Assembly: GCA_017540945.1 (NCBI GenBank)
Contig: JAFYAB010000098.1
Coordinates: 1 to 7,973, forward strand
Direction: 5' to 3'
DNA: 7,973 nucleotides
Source: Oscillospiraceae bacterium
GTDB taxonomy: Bacteria > Bacillota_A > Clostridia > Oscillospirales > Oscillospiraceae
Under the pieces are notes generated by a model. It was not told the origin of the DNA. It was given only the letters and a program-made list of their open reading frames with translations, and did no database searches. How positions within the stretch are numbered: the stretch's first letter is position 1; each line of letters begins with the position of its first letter. Of this stretch, positions 1 to 5,615 are shown in pieces. Both the position numbers and the translations under genes were made by a program.

Positions 1-83
1 AAAATGGTATCTAAACACAGACGTTTTTTCGTCCATGCTCAAATCATTTTACTTGAATTCGCTCTCAGCTTACTCAAGAATTT

Positions 84-103
84 ACGTTGACTTTTCACAA
101 CGT
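84..103 (-). other. Stem-loop in the putative rRNA leader
   Basis: A perfect 6-bp inverted repeat (ACGTTG / CAACGT) encloses an 8-nt loop. No T-run follows it in the leftward direction, so it does not look like an intrinsic terminator. It is more likely part of the folded leader or a processing structure. Confidence 0.45.
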
Positions 104-106
104 TTC

Positions 107-129
107 ATGGCCGATTTCAAATCGACCAT
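107..129 (-). other. Leader stem-loop with a strand-specific G·U pair
   Basis: A 10-bp stem (ATGGTCGATT pairing with AATCGGCCAT, minus strand) has a 3-nt loop. One pair is U·G in RNA copied leftward, but would be an A·C mismatch in RNA copied rightward. The stem is therefore complete only in a leftward transcript, which agrees with the direction of the two promoters. It is not followed by a T-tract. Confidence 0.5.
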
Positions 130-161
130 TTTTGTTTGACATGGTGTTTGTTCATGTTTCT

Positions 162-180
162 CGTTGTTTAATTTTCAAGG
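162..180 (-). promoter_or_regulatory. boxA-like antitermination element in the leader
   Basis: The minus strand reads CCTTGAAAATTAAACAACG. The core resembles the Firmicutes rRNA-leader boxA (a CTTTGAAAACT-type motif followed by A-rich sequence), where NusB/NusE bind to keep polymerase processive on untranslated rRNA. It lies about 65 nt downstream of the proximal start site. The match to the consensus is partial. Confidence 0.45.
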
Positions 181-251
181 TACATCGGCCTTGCAGCCTA
201 TATAAAATCTCTGTGGTTTCATCGGTTGCCCTCGACCGCAGCGACCCTTAT

Positions 252-280
252 ATTATAGCGCGTTGCTTTCCTTTTGTCAA
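252..280 (-). promoter_or_regulatory. Proximal sigma-A promoter (P2), rrn-type, leftward
   Basis: On the minus strand there is a perfect TTGACA (275-280), a 17-bp spacer and a perfect TATAAT (252-257). Immediately upstream (281-312) are phased A-tracts, read AAAAAAGTT..AAAAAC..AAAAAAGTT on the minus strand, like a UP element that binds the alpha CTD. The predicted start falls in a GGG run at about 245-247. Initiation with G is usual for Bacillus-type rRNA promoters, which respond to GTP level in the stringent response. It drives whatever lies left of the window. Confidence 0.85.
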
Positions 281-357
281 GAACTTTTTTCTGTTTTTGA
301 AAACTTTTTTCCGGACTCGGGTTTGGACCGGTGGGCCCTCCCGCAGCGCGCTCGCAT

Positions 358-386
358 ATAATAGCACCGTGTCGTTCTTTTGTCAA
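358..386 (-). promoter_or_regulatory. Distal sigma-A promoter (P1), rrn-type, leftward
   Basis: On the minus strand TTGACA (381-386), a 17-bp spacer and TATTAT (358-363) are followed by a likely G start near 351-353. Positions 387-421 are an A/T-tract UP element. The module is a diverged copy of P2: both share the CTTTTGTCAA core, the same spacer length and similar T-tracts, offset by exactly 106 bp at the -35 box. Tandem promoters about 100 bp apart are characteristic of Firmicutes rrn operons. The -35 box contains the stop codon of the upstream membrane-protein gene. Confidence 0.82.
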
Positions 387-1252
387 CACTTTTTTTGCTT
401 TTTTTCAAAAATATTTTTTGGCGGTTTGGCACGAAAACTCGCGCCTCGTTTCCGGGTAAAAAGCGCTTCCGTCAGGCTGTCGGCAGCCGTCAGATACAGG
501 ACGCAGAGGCTGAAGCCGCTGATGAGCATCGCGCCGTTGACCAGCGCCTCAAAACGGCGGATCACCCCCAGGACCGAGACGCCCCTGGCCAGGGTGCGAA
601 AGGACTCTGGCTCCCTCGCCAGGGCCGGGGACAGGATCCCGCCCGTCACCACGGCGGCAGCCGCCGCGCTCAGGGCCGCCGCCCACCAGGGCCAATGGGG
701 CAGGCGCTGATCCTCCCCCAGACTTGGCGCCAAAAGCAGGGCCGCGGCGGGAGTCAGCAGCGCTCCGGCGCAGCGCAGGACGTCCCCCGCTTCCCCCGCG
801 GGCCGGAGCCAGTCCGTTCGCAGCTCCGGCAGGCTGAAGAGCAGAACGATCCCATAGAGAGCCCCGGTGATCCAGAGGAGGATCCCTGCGCAGCGGCCCG
901 CGGCAGCCGGTCCCAGCGCGGCGGCCCACAGGCTCAGAAGCAGGACCATGGCCGCTGCGAGCCCGTTTCCGGCGGTCTCCGGAAAGGCGAAGCTGCTCTC
1001 CCAGGCCGCCCACAGGGCCCCCGCGGCCAACAGGGGCAGGCAGAGCCCGGCCAGCCAGGCGGGACGCTCCGCCCCGCGGCGGCGGTTCCCCACAGCCGTC
1101 AGACAGGAGAGGAGGGCCGCCGCTCCGACGCCCCCCGGCAGGACGCAGCTCCAGCTGAACTGGCAGCAGCAGCGAAACACCGGCGCTGCGGCGGCGCTCA
1201 GGGCCAGGGCCCCCAGCTGACGGGAGGAGATCCGGCTCCTGCCCCTATTCAT
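383..1252 (-). CDS. Short GerAB-like multi-pass membrane protein (putative germinant-receptor permease subunit)
   Basis: This 289-residue protein is strongly hydrophobic, with about seven or eight candidate membrane segments (for example 13-27, 66-84, 98-115, 122-140, 160-176, 188-206 and 235-257). Several places resemble the GerAB/spore-permease (APC-fold) family: an N-terminal basic ISSRQL start (8-13), a central LRPAGEAG stretch (149-156) like the family's L-P-x-x-x-x-G turn, and SVLGVIRRFEAL (226-237), matching the conserved R-x-E-A-L helix near the C terminus. GerAB proteins are normally about 360 residues, so this one is short, and the similarity is judged by eye. The ATG overlaps the preceding GerAC-like gene by 8 bp; a GGAGG lies about 11 nt upstream, so coupled translation is likely. 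The Lys-rich tail (280-288) is encoded by the A-tracts of an rRNA-type promoter and is unlike the GC-rich remainder. The family works in the spore inner membrane with GerAA and GerAC; no GerAA is in the window. Confidence 0.6.
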   Translation of the reverse strand: MNRGRSRISSRQLGALALSAAAAPVFRCCCQFSWSCVLPGGVGAAALLSCLTAVGNRRRGAERPAWLAGLCLPLLAAGALWAAWESSFAFPETAGNGLAAAMVLLLSLWAAALGPAAAGRCAGILLWITGALYGIVLLFSLPELRTDWLRPAGEAGDVLRCAGALLTPAAALLLAPSLGEDQRLPHWPWWAAALSAAAAAVVTGGILSPALAREPESFRTLARGVSVLGVIRRFEALVNGAMLISGFSLCVLYLTAADSLTEALFTRKRGASFRAKPPKNIFEKKQKKC

Positions 1253-1736
1253 CGACGCGGTAGCCTCCGTCCACGGCGCGAATCACGGGGATCCGGGGCT
1301 CCGCCCCCATGGCCAGCGCCGCCCGGACGTCCAGCACGGTAATGTTGGAGGGATGTGACGCCAGGTAAGCGCTCAGGGCCTCCACATCCGGGACCGGGTC
1401 CGCCGTCCTGTAGATCCCGGCGGCGGGGCGAAAGCTGTCCTCTCTGCACACCGCCTCCACCGCGTCATCGGCGGGCTCCGTCAGGACGATCTGCTCCGCC
1501 GTGGGCAGGAAGACCCAGCCGGTGACTTCCTCCCGCAGCCGCTCCAGCGCCTCGCGGAGGCTCCGGCCCACGGCCCGCACGCCGGCGCCGATATCCACCG
1601 TGTAGGCCTCCCCGGATCGGGTGACAACCACAGTCTTGGCGGGCAGCAGCTTCGCGGCGTCCTCCGCGTGGAAGGGCAGCAGGCCCAGGGCCCCCAGCAC
1701 CGCGGCGGCCAGCAGAATCCAAATCAGCTTTTTCAC
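1245..1736 (-). CDS. Small GerAC-like exported or anchored protein
   Basis: This 163-residue protein has an N-terminal hydrophobic segment (residues 4-21, after MKK) that would be a signal anchor or signal peptide. It has no lipobox cysteine, unlike canonical GerAC lipoproteins. The body reads like the N-terminal domain of GerAC: a beta-strand pair around 34-49 (KTVVVTR, AYTVDIG), then VGRSLREALERL (56-67), which resembles the family's G-x-S/T-x-x-E-A segment, then a WVFLPTAEQIVLTE strand (74-87). A C-terminal YLASHPSNITVLDVRAAL (124-141) suggests a small helical domain. Full GerAC proteins are about 370 residues, so this would be a much reduced form. The start is GTG, with GGGGG at 1745-1749, 8 nt upstream. 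It is first in an operon with the overlapping GerAB-like gene, and that pairing is the main contextual support. A hypothetical exported protein is the fallback call. Confidence 0.55.
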   Translation of the reverse strand: MKKLIWILLAAAVLGALGLLPFHAEDAAKLLPAKTVVVTRSGEAYTVDIGAGVRAVGRSLREALERLREEVTGWVFLPTAEQIVLTEPADDAVEAVCREDSFRPAAGIYRTADPVPDVEALSAYLASHPSNITVLDVRAALAMGAEPRIPVIRAVDGGYRVDE

Positions 1737-1833
1737 AGCACTTTCCCCCTGTTTTCAGCTTGACAAGCGCAGTTTTCCCGTTTTTGAACCGAAATATACC
1801 GCTGCCACCCCGTTTCGATCGAATACATTTTTC

Positions 1834-1862
1834 TTGCAAAATGTCAAAAGTTGTACTATAAT
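1834..1862 (+). promoter_or_regulatory. Sigma-A promoter of the MBOAT-DHHW operon
   Basis: TTGCAA (1834-1839, four of six consensus bases), a 17-bp spacer and a perfect TATAAT (1857-1862) give a start near 1869, about 30 nt before the TTG initiation codon. The surrounding 1737-1901 region is an AT-richer divergent intergenic gap. I found no equally good promoter for the opposite-strand germination-like pair in it. Confidence 0.72.
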
Positions 1863-1885
1863 ATCTAAGATATGGCTTCAAAATA

Positions 1886-1894
1886 GAAAGGGGG
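1886..1894 (+). promoter_or_regulatory. Ribosome binding site that fixes the TTG start
   Basis: GAAAGGGGG ends 7 nt before the TTG at 1902. No in-frame ATG or GTG close by has comparable Shine-Dalgarno spacing, so the TTG is the supported start of the MBOAT gene. Confidence 0.7.
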
Positions 1895-1901
1895 CCTCTC
1901 T

Positions 1902-3350
1902 TTGGTTTTTGCCAGTCTGATATTCGTCTTTCTCTTCTTCATCTCCAACATCATCACCCAGGCCGTGGTGACGGATATGCGTAAGAAGAACATCGTCATG
2001 CTCTCGTTCTCCCTGGTGTTCTACGCCTGGGCGGGCATCCGCTATGTGCCGCTGCTGCTGGGCATGACCTTCATCTGCTGGATCAGCGCCCTGCTGATCG
2101 ACCGGTATTGGGAGGATCTGCGGGCGAAGAAGCTCATCCTGGTGGTCTGCATCGTGCTGGTGCTGCTGATCCTGGGGATCTTCAAGTACACCGGCTTCTT
2201 CCTGAAAAACGTGCAGCTGCTCTTCGGCTTCCCGAAGGTGATCCCCACCATCGTTCTGCCCATCGGCATCAGCTTCTACACCTTCCAGCTGCTGTCCTAC
2301 GTGATCGACGTCTACCGGGGCGACGCGGAGGTCCAGCGGAAATACTGGCTGCTGCTGCTCTACGCCAGCCTCTTCCACCAGTGCATCGCGGGTCCCATCG
2401 TCCGCTACCGGGACGTGTACCAGGACATCCTGCACCGGAGGGTCAAGCGGACCGAGCTGAGCCGGGGCATCACCCGCTTCGCCATCGGTCTGGCCAAGAA
2501 GGCCGTGCTGGCCAACGGCTGCGCCGCCGTGGTGAACGCGGTCTTCGGCATCAAAGAGGACGCGGAGCTCACCGCGGCCATTGTACGGGGCACCCCCGTC
2601 ACCGGCATGTGGCTGGTGGTCCTGGCCTATACGCTCCAGATCTATCTGGATTTCTCCGCCTACTCCGACATGGCCATCGGCATGGGCCTGATGTGCGGCT
2701 TCCACTACAAGGAGAACTTTGACCACCCCTACGTGGCGGACTCCGTCACGGACTTCTGGCGGCGCTGGCACATCTCCCTGTCCACCTTCTTCCGGGACTA
2801 TGTCTACATCCCCCTGGGCGGCAACCGTTGCTCCAGGCGCCGGCACATCCTGAACCTGTTCATCGTCTGGTTCCTGACGGGCATGTGGCACGGGGCCAGC
2901 TGGAACTACATCCTCTGGGGCCTGTACTACTTCGTCTTCCTGGTGATCGAAAAGTATCTGGTGGACACCGGGCGCATCGCCAAGCCCCTGCGCCATCTGC
3001 TGACCCTGCTGATCGTCTACTTCGGCTGGGCGATCTTCAAGTTTGAGGACGGGGCCATGCTGGGGGCGGCCTTCAAGGGCATGTTCGGACTCAACGGCAA
3101 CGCCTTTTCCGCTCTGTCCTCCCGGCTGGTCTTCCGGAACAATGTGTTCTTCCTGATCTTCTGCGCTCTGGCCTCCCTGCCCCTGGGCGTGGGCCTGGGC
3201 AATATGCTGAAACGGCTGAGCCAGCAGACCACGGCCTGGCTGCGGGTCTACGGCGTTTTGGACGCGGCCTTCCCGGTGCTGCTGGTGCTGCTGTCCATGA
3301 TGGCCCTGGCGGGAAAGCAGTACAACCCCTTCATTTACTTCCAATTCTGA
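1902..3350 (+). CDS. MBOAT-family O-acyltransferase (AlgI/PatA-like)
   Basis: This 482-residue polytopic protein belongs to the membrane-bound O-acyltransferase family that moves acetyl groups from a cytoplasmic donor through the membrane to an extracellular carrier or polymer. Visible family landmarks, in order, are GISFYTFQ (122-129), AGP (163-165), DFSAYSDMAIG (from D250), NFDHPY, the WRRWH motif with H290, the RDYVYIPLGG loop, and MWHGASWN with the presumed catalytic histidine H330. Length and motif order match intact AlgI/PatA proteins. The start is TTG with a good ribosome binding site. The gene is first in a two-gene operon, and the next start is 13 nt after its stop. The DHHW partner downstream argues for envelope polysaccharide, teichoic acid or peptidoglycan O-acetylation; the acceptor cannot be told from sequence. 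DltB is a relative, but no dltA/C/D genes are present, so D-alanylation is less likely. Confidence 0.93.
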   Translation: MVFASLIFVFLFFISNIITQAVVTDMRKKNIVMLSFSLVFYAWAGIRYVPLLLGMTFICWISALLIDRYWEDLRAKKLILVVCIVLVLLILGIFKYTGFFLKNVQLLFGFPKVIPTIVLPIGISFYTFQLLSYVIDVYRGDAEVQRKYWLLLLYASLFHQCIAGPIVRYRDVYQDILHRRVKRTELSRGITRFAIGLAKKAVLANGCAAVVNAVFGIKEDAELTAAIVRGTPVTGMWLVVLAYTLQIYLDFSAYSDMAIGMGLMCGFHYKENFDHPYVADSVTDFWRRWHISLSTFFRDYVYIPLGGNRCSRRRHILNLFIVWFLTGMWHGASWNYILWGLYYFVFLVIEKYLVDTGRIAKPLRHLLTLLIVYFGWAIFKFEDGAMLGAAFKGMFGLNGNAFSALSSRLVFRNNVFFLIFCALASLPLGVGLGNMLKRLSQQTTAWLRVYGVLDAAFPVLLVLLSMMALAGKQYNPFIYFQF

Positions 3351-3363
3351 GAAAGGAGCCGCT

Positions 3364-4827
3364 ATGAGACCGACGAAACAAGAATATCAAAAAGCCCGGT
3401 ATCGGGCCATTCAGATCAAGCAGCTCCTCTTCTTCGGCTTCCTGGTGCTGATGGGCTTCATCGGCCTGCTTTGGTTCGCCCGGCCCAAGACCTCCGTGGT
3501 GGAGAAGCGGGACCTGAGCGAGTTCCCGAAGCTGAGCCTGTCGGGCCTTTTGGACGGCAGCTTCTGCGCCGGCGTGGAGAAATGGTACGCCGACACCTAT
3601 CCCCTCCGTGAGGGGCTTGTCGACGCCAACACCATGGTGAAAAGCCTCTACGGCCTCCAGGGAGAGCAGATCATCAACAACGGCGAAAAGGCCGACGAGA
3701 TCCCCTCCGGCTCCGTGGATCTGGAGGAGCTGGCCGGTCGGAGCACCACCGAGGCGACCACGCCTCCCGCCACGGACAAGCCTGTCAATCCCGGGGAGAG
3801 CGGCGTAGTTCCCCCCGCCTCCACCGAGACGCCGACGCCCGCCACCACCGAATACAACGGCCAGGGGGCCGGCGACGTCACCGACGGTCTGGTCCAGTCC
3901 GGGTCCATCTACATCGCCAACGGGGCCGGCTACGGCGTCTACTACTTCAGCGAGAGCAATTCCGCCCGCTACTGCCTGCTGGTGAACAAGCTGGCCAAGA
4001 ACCTGGCGGGCAAGGCCCAGGTCTACTCCATGCTCTGCCCCATCTCCGCCGGCGTCATGCTCTCCGACGAGGTCCGGGAGAAGACCGGCGCCTCCGACGA
4101 GCACGCGGCCACGGAATGGTTCTACCGGAACATGGATCCCTCGGTAAAGACCGTCACCATGTTCCCCGCTCTGAAGGCCCACAACGACGAATACATCTTC
4201 TTCCGCACCGACCACCACTGGACCGCCCTGGGCGCCTACTACGCCTACCGGGAGTGGGCCAAGGTCAAGGGCGTGACGCCCCATGAGCTCTCCTATTTCG
4301 AGAAGACCTACGAGTTCCCCGGCTTCCTGGGCACCTTCTACTCCCAGTCCAACAAGAACGCCTCCCTGGCCGCCAACCCGGACACGGTGTACGCCTATGT
4401 GCCCAACGGCACCAATAAGATGACGATGTTTGTGGGCAACGGCGACGGCACCTTCACGGAGTATGGCTGGCGCATCGTCAACGACGTATCCAACTACGCC
4501 AAGAGCGAGCTCTACGCCGCCTTCGCCGGCGGCGACCAGGCCTACAACGTGGTCCACAACGAGGCGATCACCGACGGCTCCTCGGTGCTGATCGTGAAGG
4601 ACTCCTACGGCAACGCCTTCATTCCCTATCTGATCGACCACTACGAGTACATCTACTGGATCGACTTCCGCAACTACAAGAAGTGGTGCGGCTGGGCCGG
4701 CTACTCCGACTGCGGCATCAGCAATCTGGTGAGCCGCAAGAACATCCAGGACGTGATCCTCTGCCACAACATCTCCATCGCGGGCTCCTCCTCCGCCCTG
4801 AAGGCCATGGAGGAGATCTACAAATAA
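3364..4827 (+). CDS. DHHW/AlgX-like SGNH-fold protein, partner of the MBOAT acyltransferase
   Basis: This 487-residue protein has a basic N terminus, one membrane anchor (about 21-38) and a large extracellular part. It carries the defining D-H-H-W motif at 283-286 (in FFRTDHHWTALGAYYAY) and a KDSYGNA block with the likely nucleophile S414. With D283 and H285 this gives the Asp-His-Ser set used by AlgJ/AlgX-type acetyltransferases. SGSIYIANGAGYG (about 179-191) corresponds to the small IYIG-x-x-G-like motif that opens the catalytic domain in this family. A Thr/Pro-rich stretch (127-163) forms a disordered linker between anchor region and catalytic domain. The ATG follows GAAAGGAG at 3351-3358. 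Family knowledge suggests that it accepts the acetyl group delivered by the MBOAT protein and transfers it to an exported glycopolymer. The substrate is unknown. Confidence 0.9.
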   Translation: MRPTKQEYQKARYRAIQIKQLLFFGFLVLMGFIGLLWFARPKTSVVEKRDLSEFPKLSLSGLLDGSFCAGVEKWYADTYPLREGLVDANTMVKSLYGLQGEQIINNGEKADEIPSGSVDLEELAGRSTTEATTPPATDKPVNPGESGVVPPASTETPTPATTEYNGQGAGDVTDGLVQSGSIYIANGAGYGVYYFSESNSARYCLLVNKLAKNLAGKAQVYSMLCPISAGVMLSDEVREKTGASDEHAATEWFYRNMDPSVKTVTMFPALKAHNDEYIFFRTDHHWTALGAYYAYREWAKVKGVTPHELSYFEKTYEFPGFLGTFYSQSNKNASLAANPDTVYAYVPNGTNKMTMFVGNGDGTFTEYGWRIVNDVSNYAKSELYAAFAGGDQAYNVVHNEAITDGSSVLIVKDSYGNAFIPYLIDHYEYIYWIDFRNYKKWCGWAGYSDCGISNLVSRKNIQDVILCHNISIAGSSSALKAMEEIYK

Positions 4828-4843
4828 GCTCCCCGCACATCGA

Positions 4844-4880
4844 ACGCAGGGCACCCCTCCGGGCGTGCCCTGCGTCTTTT
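4844..4880 (+). terminator. Intrinsic terminator of the MBOAT-DHHW operon
   Basis: A perfect 11-bp GC-rich stem (ACGCAGGGCAC at 4844-4854, GTGCCCTGCGT at 4865-4875) with a 10-nt loop is followed by CTTTT. It lies 16 nt after the stop codon of the DHHW gene. The T-tract is short, so termination may be partial. Confidence 0.8.
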
Positions 4881-4883
4881 CGC

Positions 4884-4910
4884 ACATCTCCGCCCGCTCT
4901 GCATATGATG
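4884..4910 (+). promoter_or_regulatory. Weak candidate SigK-like promoter of the Cys-rich peptide gene
   Basis: CAC (4883-4885), a 16-bp gap and CATATGATG (4902-4910) resemble the mother-cell SigK pattern AC-N16/17-CATAnnnTA with one mismatch at the last position. No sigma-A type promoter is visible between the upstream terminator and the gene. The motif is short and can arise by chance. The rest of the gap up to 4964 is GC-rich with small palindromes and nothing else recognisable. Confidence 0.25.
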
Positions 4911-4977
4911 GACTGAGCGACGGCCCACGGGCGAGCGGCCCGGGGCCCGCGTGCGATCTTTTGCAGGAGGTAGCAGT

Positions 4978-5151
4978 ATGTGCAATAATGGTTTTTATGG
5001 CAGCTGGTGGATCATCATCGTGATTGTTCTGCTTCTGGGCTGCGGCGGATGCGGAGGCTTCAACGGCTGCGGCAACGGCTGCGGCTGCAATAACAACTGT
5101 GGCTGCGGCAACAACTGCGGCTGCAACGACGGCTGCGGCTGCGGCTGCTGA
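4978..5151 (+). CDS. 57-residue Gly/Cys-repeat membrane-anchored mini-protein
   Basis: The protein has a short head (MCNNGFYGSWW), one hydrophobic segment (residues 12-20, IIIVIVLLL) and a tail made almost only of Gly, Cys and Asn. There are 13 cysteines (2, 22, 25, 31, 35, 37, 41, 43, 47, 49, 53, 55, 57). From residue 35 the tail is periodic: CGCNNN, CGCGNN, CGCNDG, CGCGC, a six-residue repeat. The ATG at 4978 is chosen over an upstream in-frame GTG (4951) because AGGAGG at 4965-4970 sits 7 nt before it. Similar proteins in Clostridia are often labelled 'chorion class high-cysteine' by composition alone. They also recall the small YjcZ-type spore proteins of Bacillus. Function is unknown; disulfide-linked coat material, metal binding or an envelope role are possible. 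Low-complexity DNA makes chance reading possible, but the ribosome binding site, the TM-plus-repeat design and the following hairpin argue that it is real. Confidence 0.75.
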   Translation: MCNNGFYGSWWIIIVIVLLLGCGGCGGFNGCGNGCGCNNNCGCGNNCGCNDGCGCGC

Positions 5152-5157
5152 ACAAAT

Positions 5158-5174
5158 GGCGCACAATGTGCGCC
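5158..5174. repeat. Perfect short inverted repeat after the Cys-peptide gene
   Basis: GGCGCAC and GTGCGCC (7 bp each) flank a 3-nt AAT loop, starting 6 nt after the stop codon. No T-run follows on the plus strand, so it is not a terminator by itself. It may stabilise the 3' end of the message, or act as the first part of a double hairpin with the terminator that starts 7 nt later. Confidence 0.55.
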
Positions 5175-5180
5175 TAAATA

Positions 5181-5213
5181 AAAAAGCTCCCTGTCTTGTA
5201 CAGGGAGCTTTTT
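5181..5213. terminator. Bidirectional terminator shared by the Cys-peptide gene and rplQ
   Basis: A perfect 14-bp stem (AAAAAGCTCCCTGT with ACAGGGAGCTTTTT) with a 5-nt loop has an A-tract on one side and a T-tract on the other, so it works for both strands. It lies between two convergent genes, 29 nt after the Cys-peptide stop and 12 nt beyond the rplQ stop. It closes the ribosomal-protein operon. Confidence 0.92.
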
Positions 5214-5225
5214 CATATTTTGAAA

Positions 5226-5567
5226 TTACACCAGCTCGATCACGGCCATCTCAGCGGCGTCGCCGCGGCGGGGGCCGGTACGGGTGACGCGGGTGTAGCC
5301 GCCGTTGCGCTCCTTGTAGCCGGGAGCCACATCGTCAAACAGCTTCTTCGCCACGTCTTCCTTGGTGATGTAAGACAGGGCTCTGCGGTAATTGGCCAGG
5401 CCGCCCTTCTTGCCCAGGGTAATCATCTTCTCGACAACGGGCTGCACTTCCTTCGCACGGGTGAAGGTCGTCTCCAGCTTGCCGTGCTCCAGCAGATCGG
5501 TGACCTGCTGACGCAGCATGGCCTTGCGCTGGGCGCTGGTCTTGCCGAGCTTACGCGTTCCGAACAT
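5226..5567 (-). CDS. rplQ: 50S ribosomal protein L17
   Basis: This 113-residue protein is complete and of normal Firmicutes length. The N-terminal [24 protein letters not shown] signature of L17 is clear, as is the C-terminal Y-T-R-V-T-R-x-G-x-R-R-G-D-x-A-x-M-A-x-I-E-L block. L17 is a component of the large subunit. The start follows AAGGAGG 9 nt upstream. It is the last gene of the ribosomal-protein/rpoA operon, placed as usual directly after rpoA, and ends at a strong terminator. Confidence 0.98.
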   Translation of the reverse strand: MFGTRKLGKTSAQRKAMLRQQVTDLLEHGKLETTFTRAKEVQPVVEKMITLGKKGGLANYRRALSYITKEDVAKKLFDDVAPGYKERNGGYTRVTRTGPRRGDAAEMAVIELV

Positions 5568-5615
5568 TCAGGTTATCCTCCTTCTTCAGAGTGTCGAGTA
5601 TACTACAGGGGTGAT

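Larger units (their letters stand above)
1..246 (-). other. Probable 5' leader of an rRNA (rrn) operon running out of the left edge
   Basis: No convincing protein gene lies here. Read on the minus strand, this stretch is the transcribed region just downstream of two strong tandem promoters. It contains a boxA-like element and several stem-loops, as expected for the leader of a precursor rRNA. The start of mature 16S rRNA (the conserved AGAGTTTGATC block) is not present, so the rRNA gene itself would begin beyond position 1. The identification rests on promoter architecture and leader elements, not on any rRNA sequence. Another very highly expressed stable RNA or gene is the alternative. Confidence 0.55.

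Noticed and set aside
87..710. A plus-strand frame across the promoter and leader region
   Set aside because: It crosses two consensus promoters and AT-rich UP elements and gives a Phe/Arg-rich protein with no domain. It is not a credible gene.
380..1342. A 320-codon open frame on the plus strand opposite the germination-like genes
   Set aside because: Gln/Arg/Gly/Pro-rich with no hydrophobic core. The minus-strand frames have sensible starts, an operon overlap and membrane segments.
1465..1881. A longer minus-strand frame starting in the divergent gap and overlapping the GerAC-like gene
   Set aside because: It is in a different frame from the GerAC-like protein, is Gly/Arg/Ala-rich after its first third, and lacks a supported ribosome binding site. 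The GTG at 1736 has one.
1878..3344. A 488-codon open frame on the minus strand opposite the MBOAT gene
   Set aside because: Its protein is rich in Gln, His, Asp, Glu and Gly with no family motif. It is the mirror of a GC-rich real gene whose domain landmarks are all intact on the plus strand.
5041..5151. The CGC-coding repeat as a CRISPR or tandem DNA repeat array
   Set aside because: The repetition follows the Gly/Cys codons of a small protein with irregular spacer codons. There are no fixed-length repeats or unique spacers.
3331..5166. A 611-codon open frame on the minus strand opposite the DHHW and Cys-peptide genes
   Set aside because: Low-complexity Ala/Val/Gly-rich protein with no recognisable fold. 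It runs through two real genes and a terminator and reflects high GC content at third codon positions.
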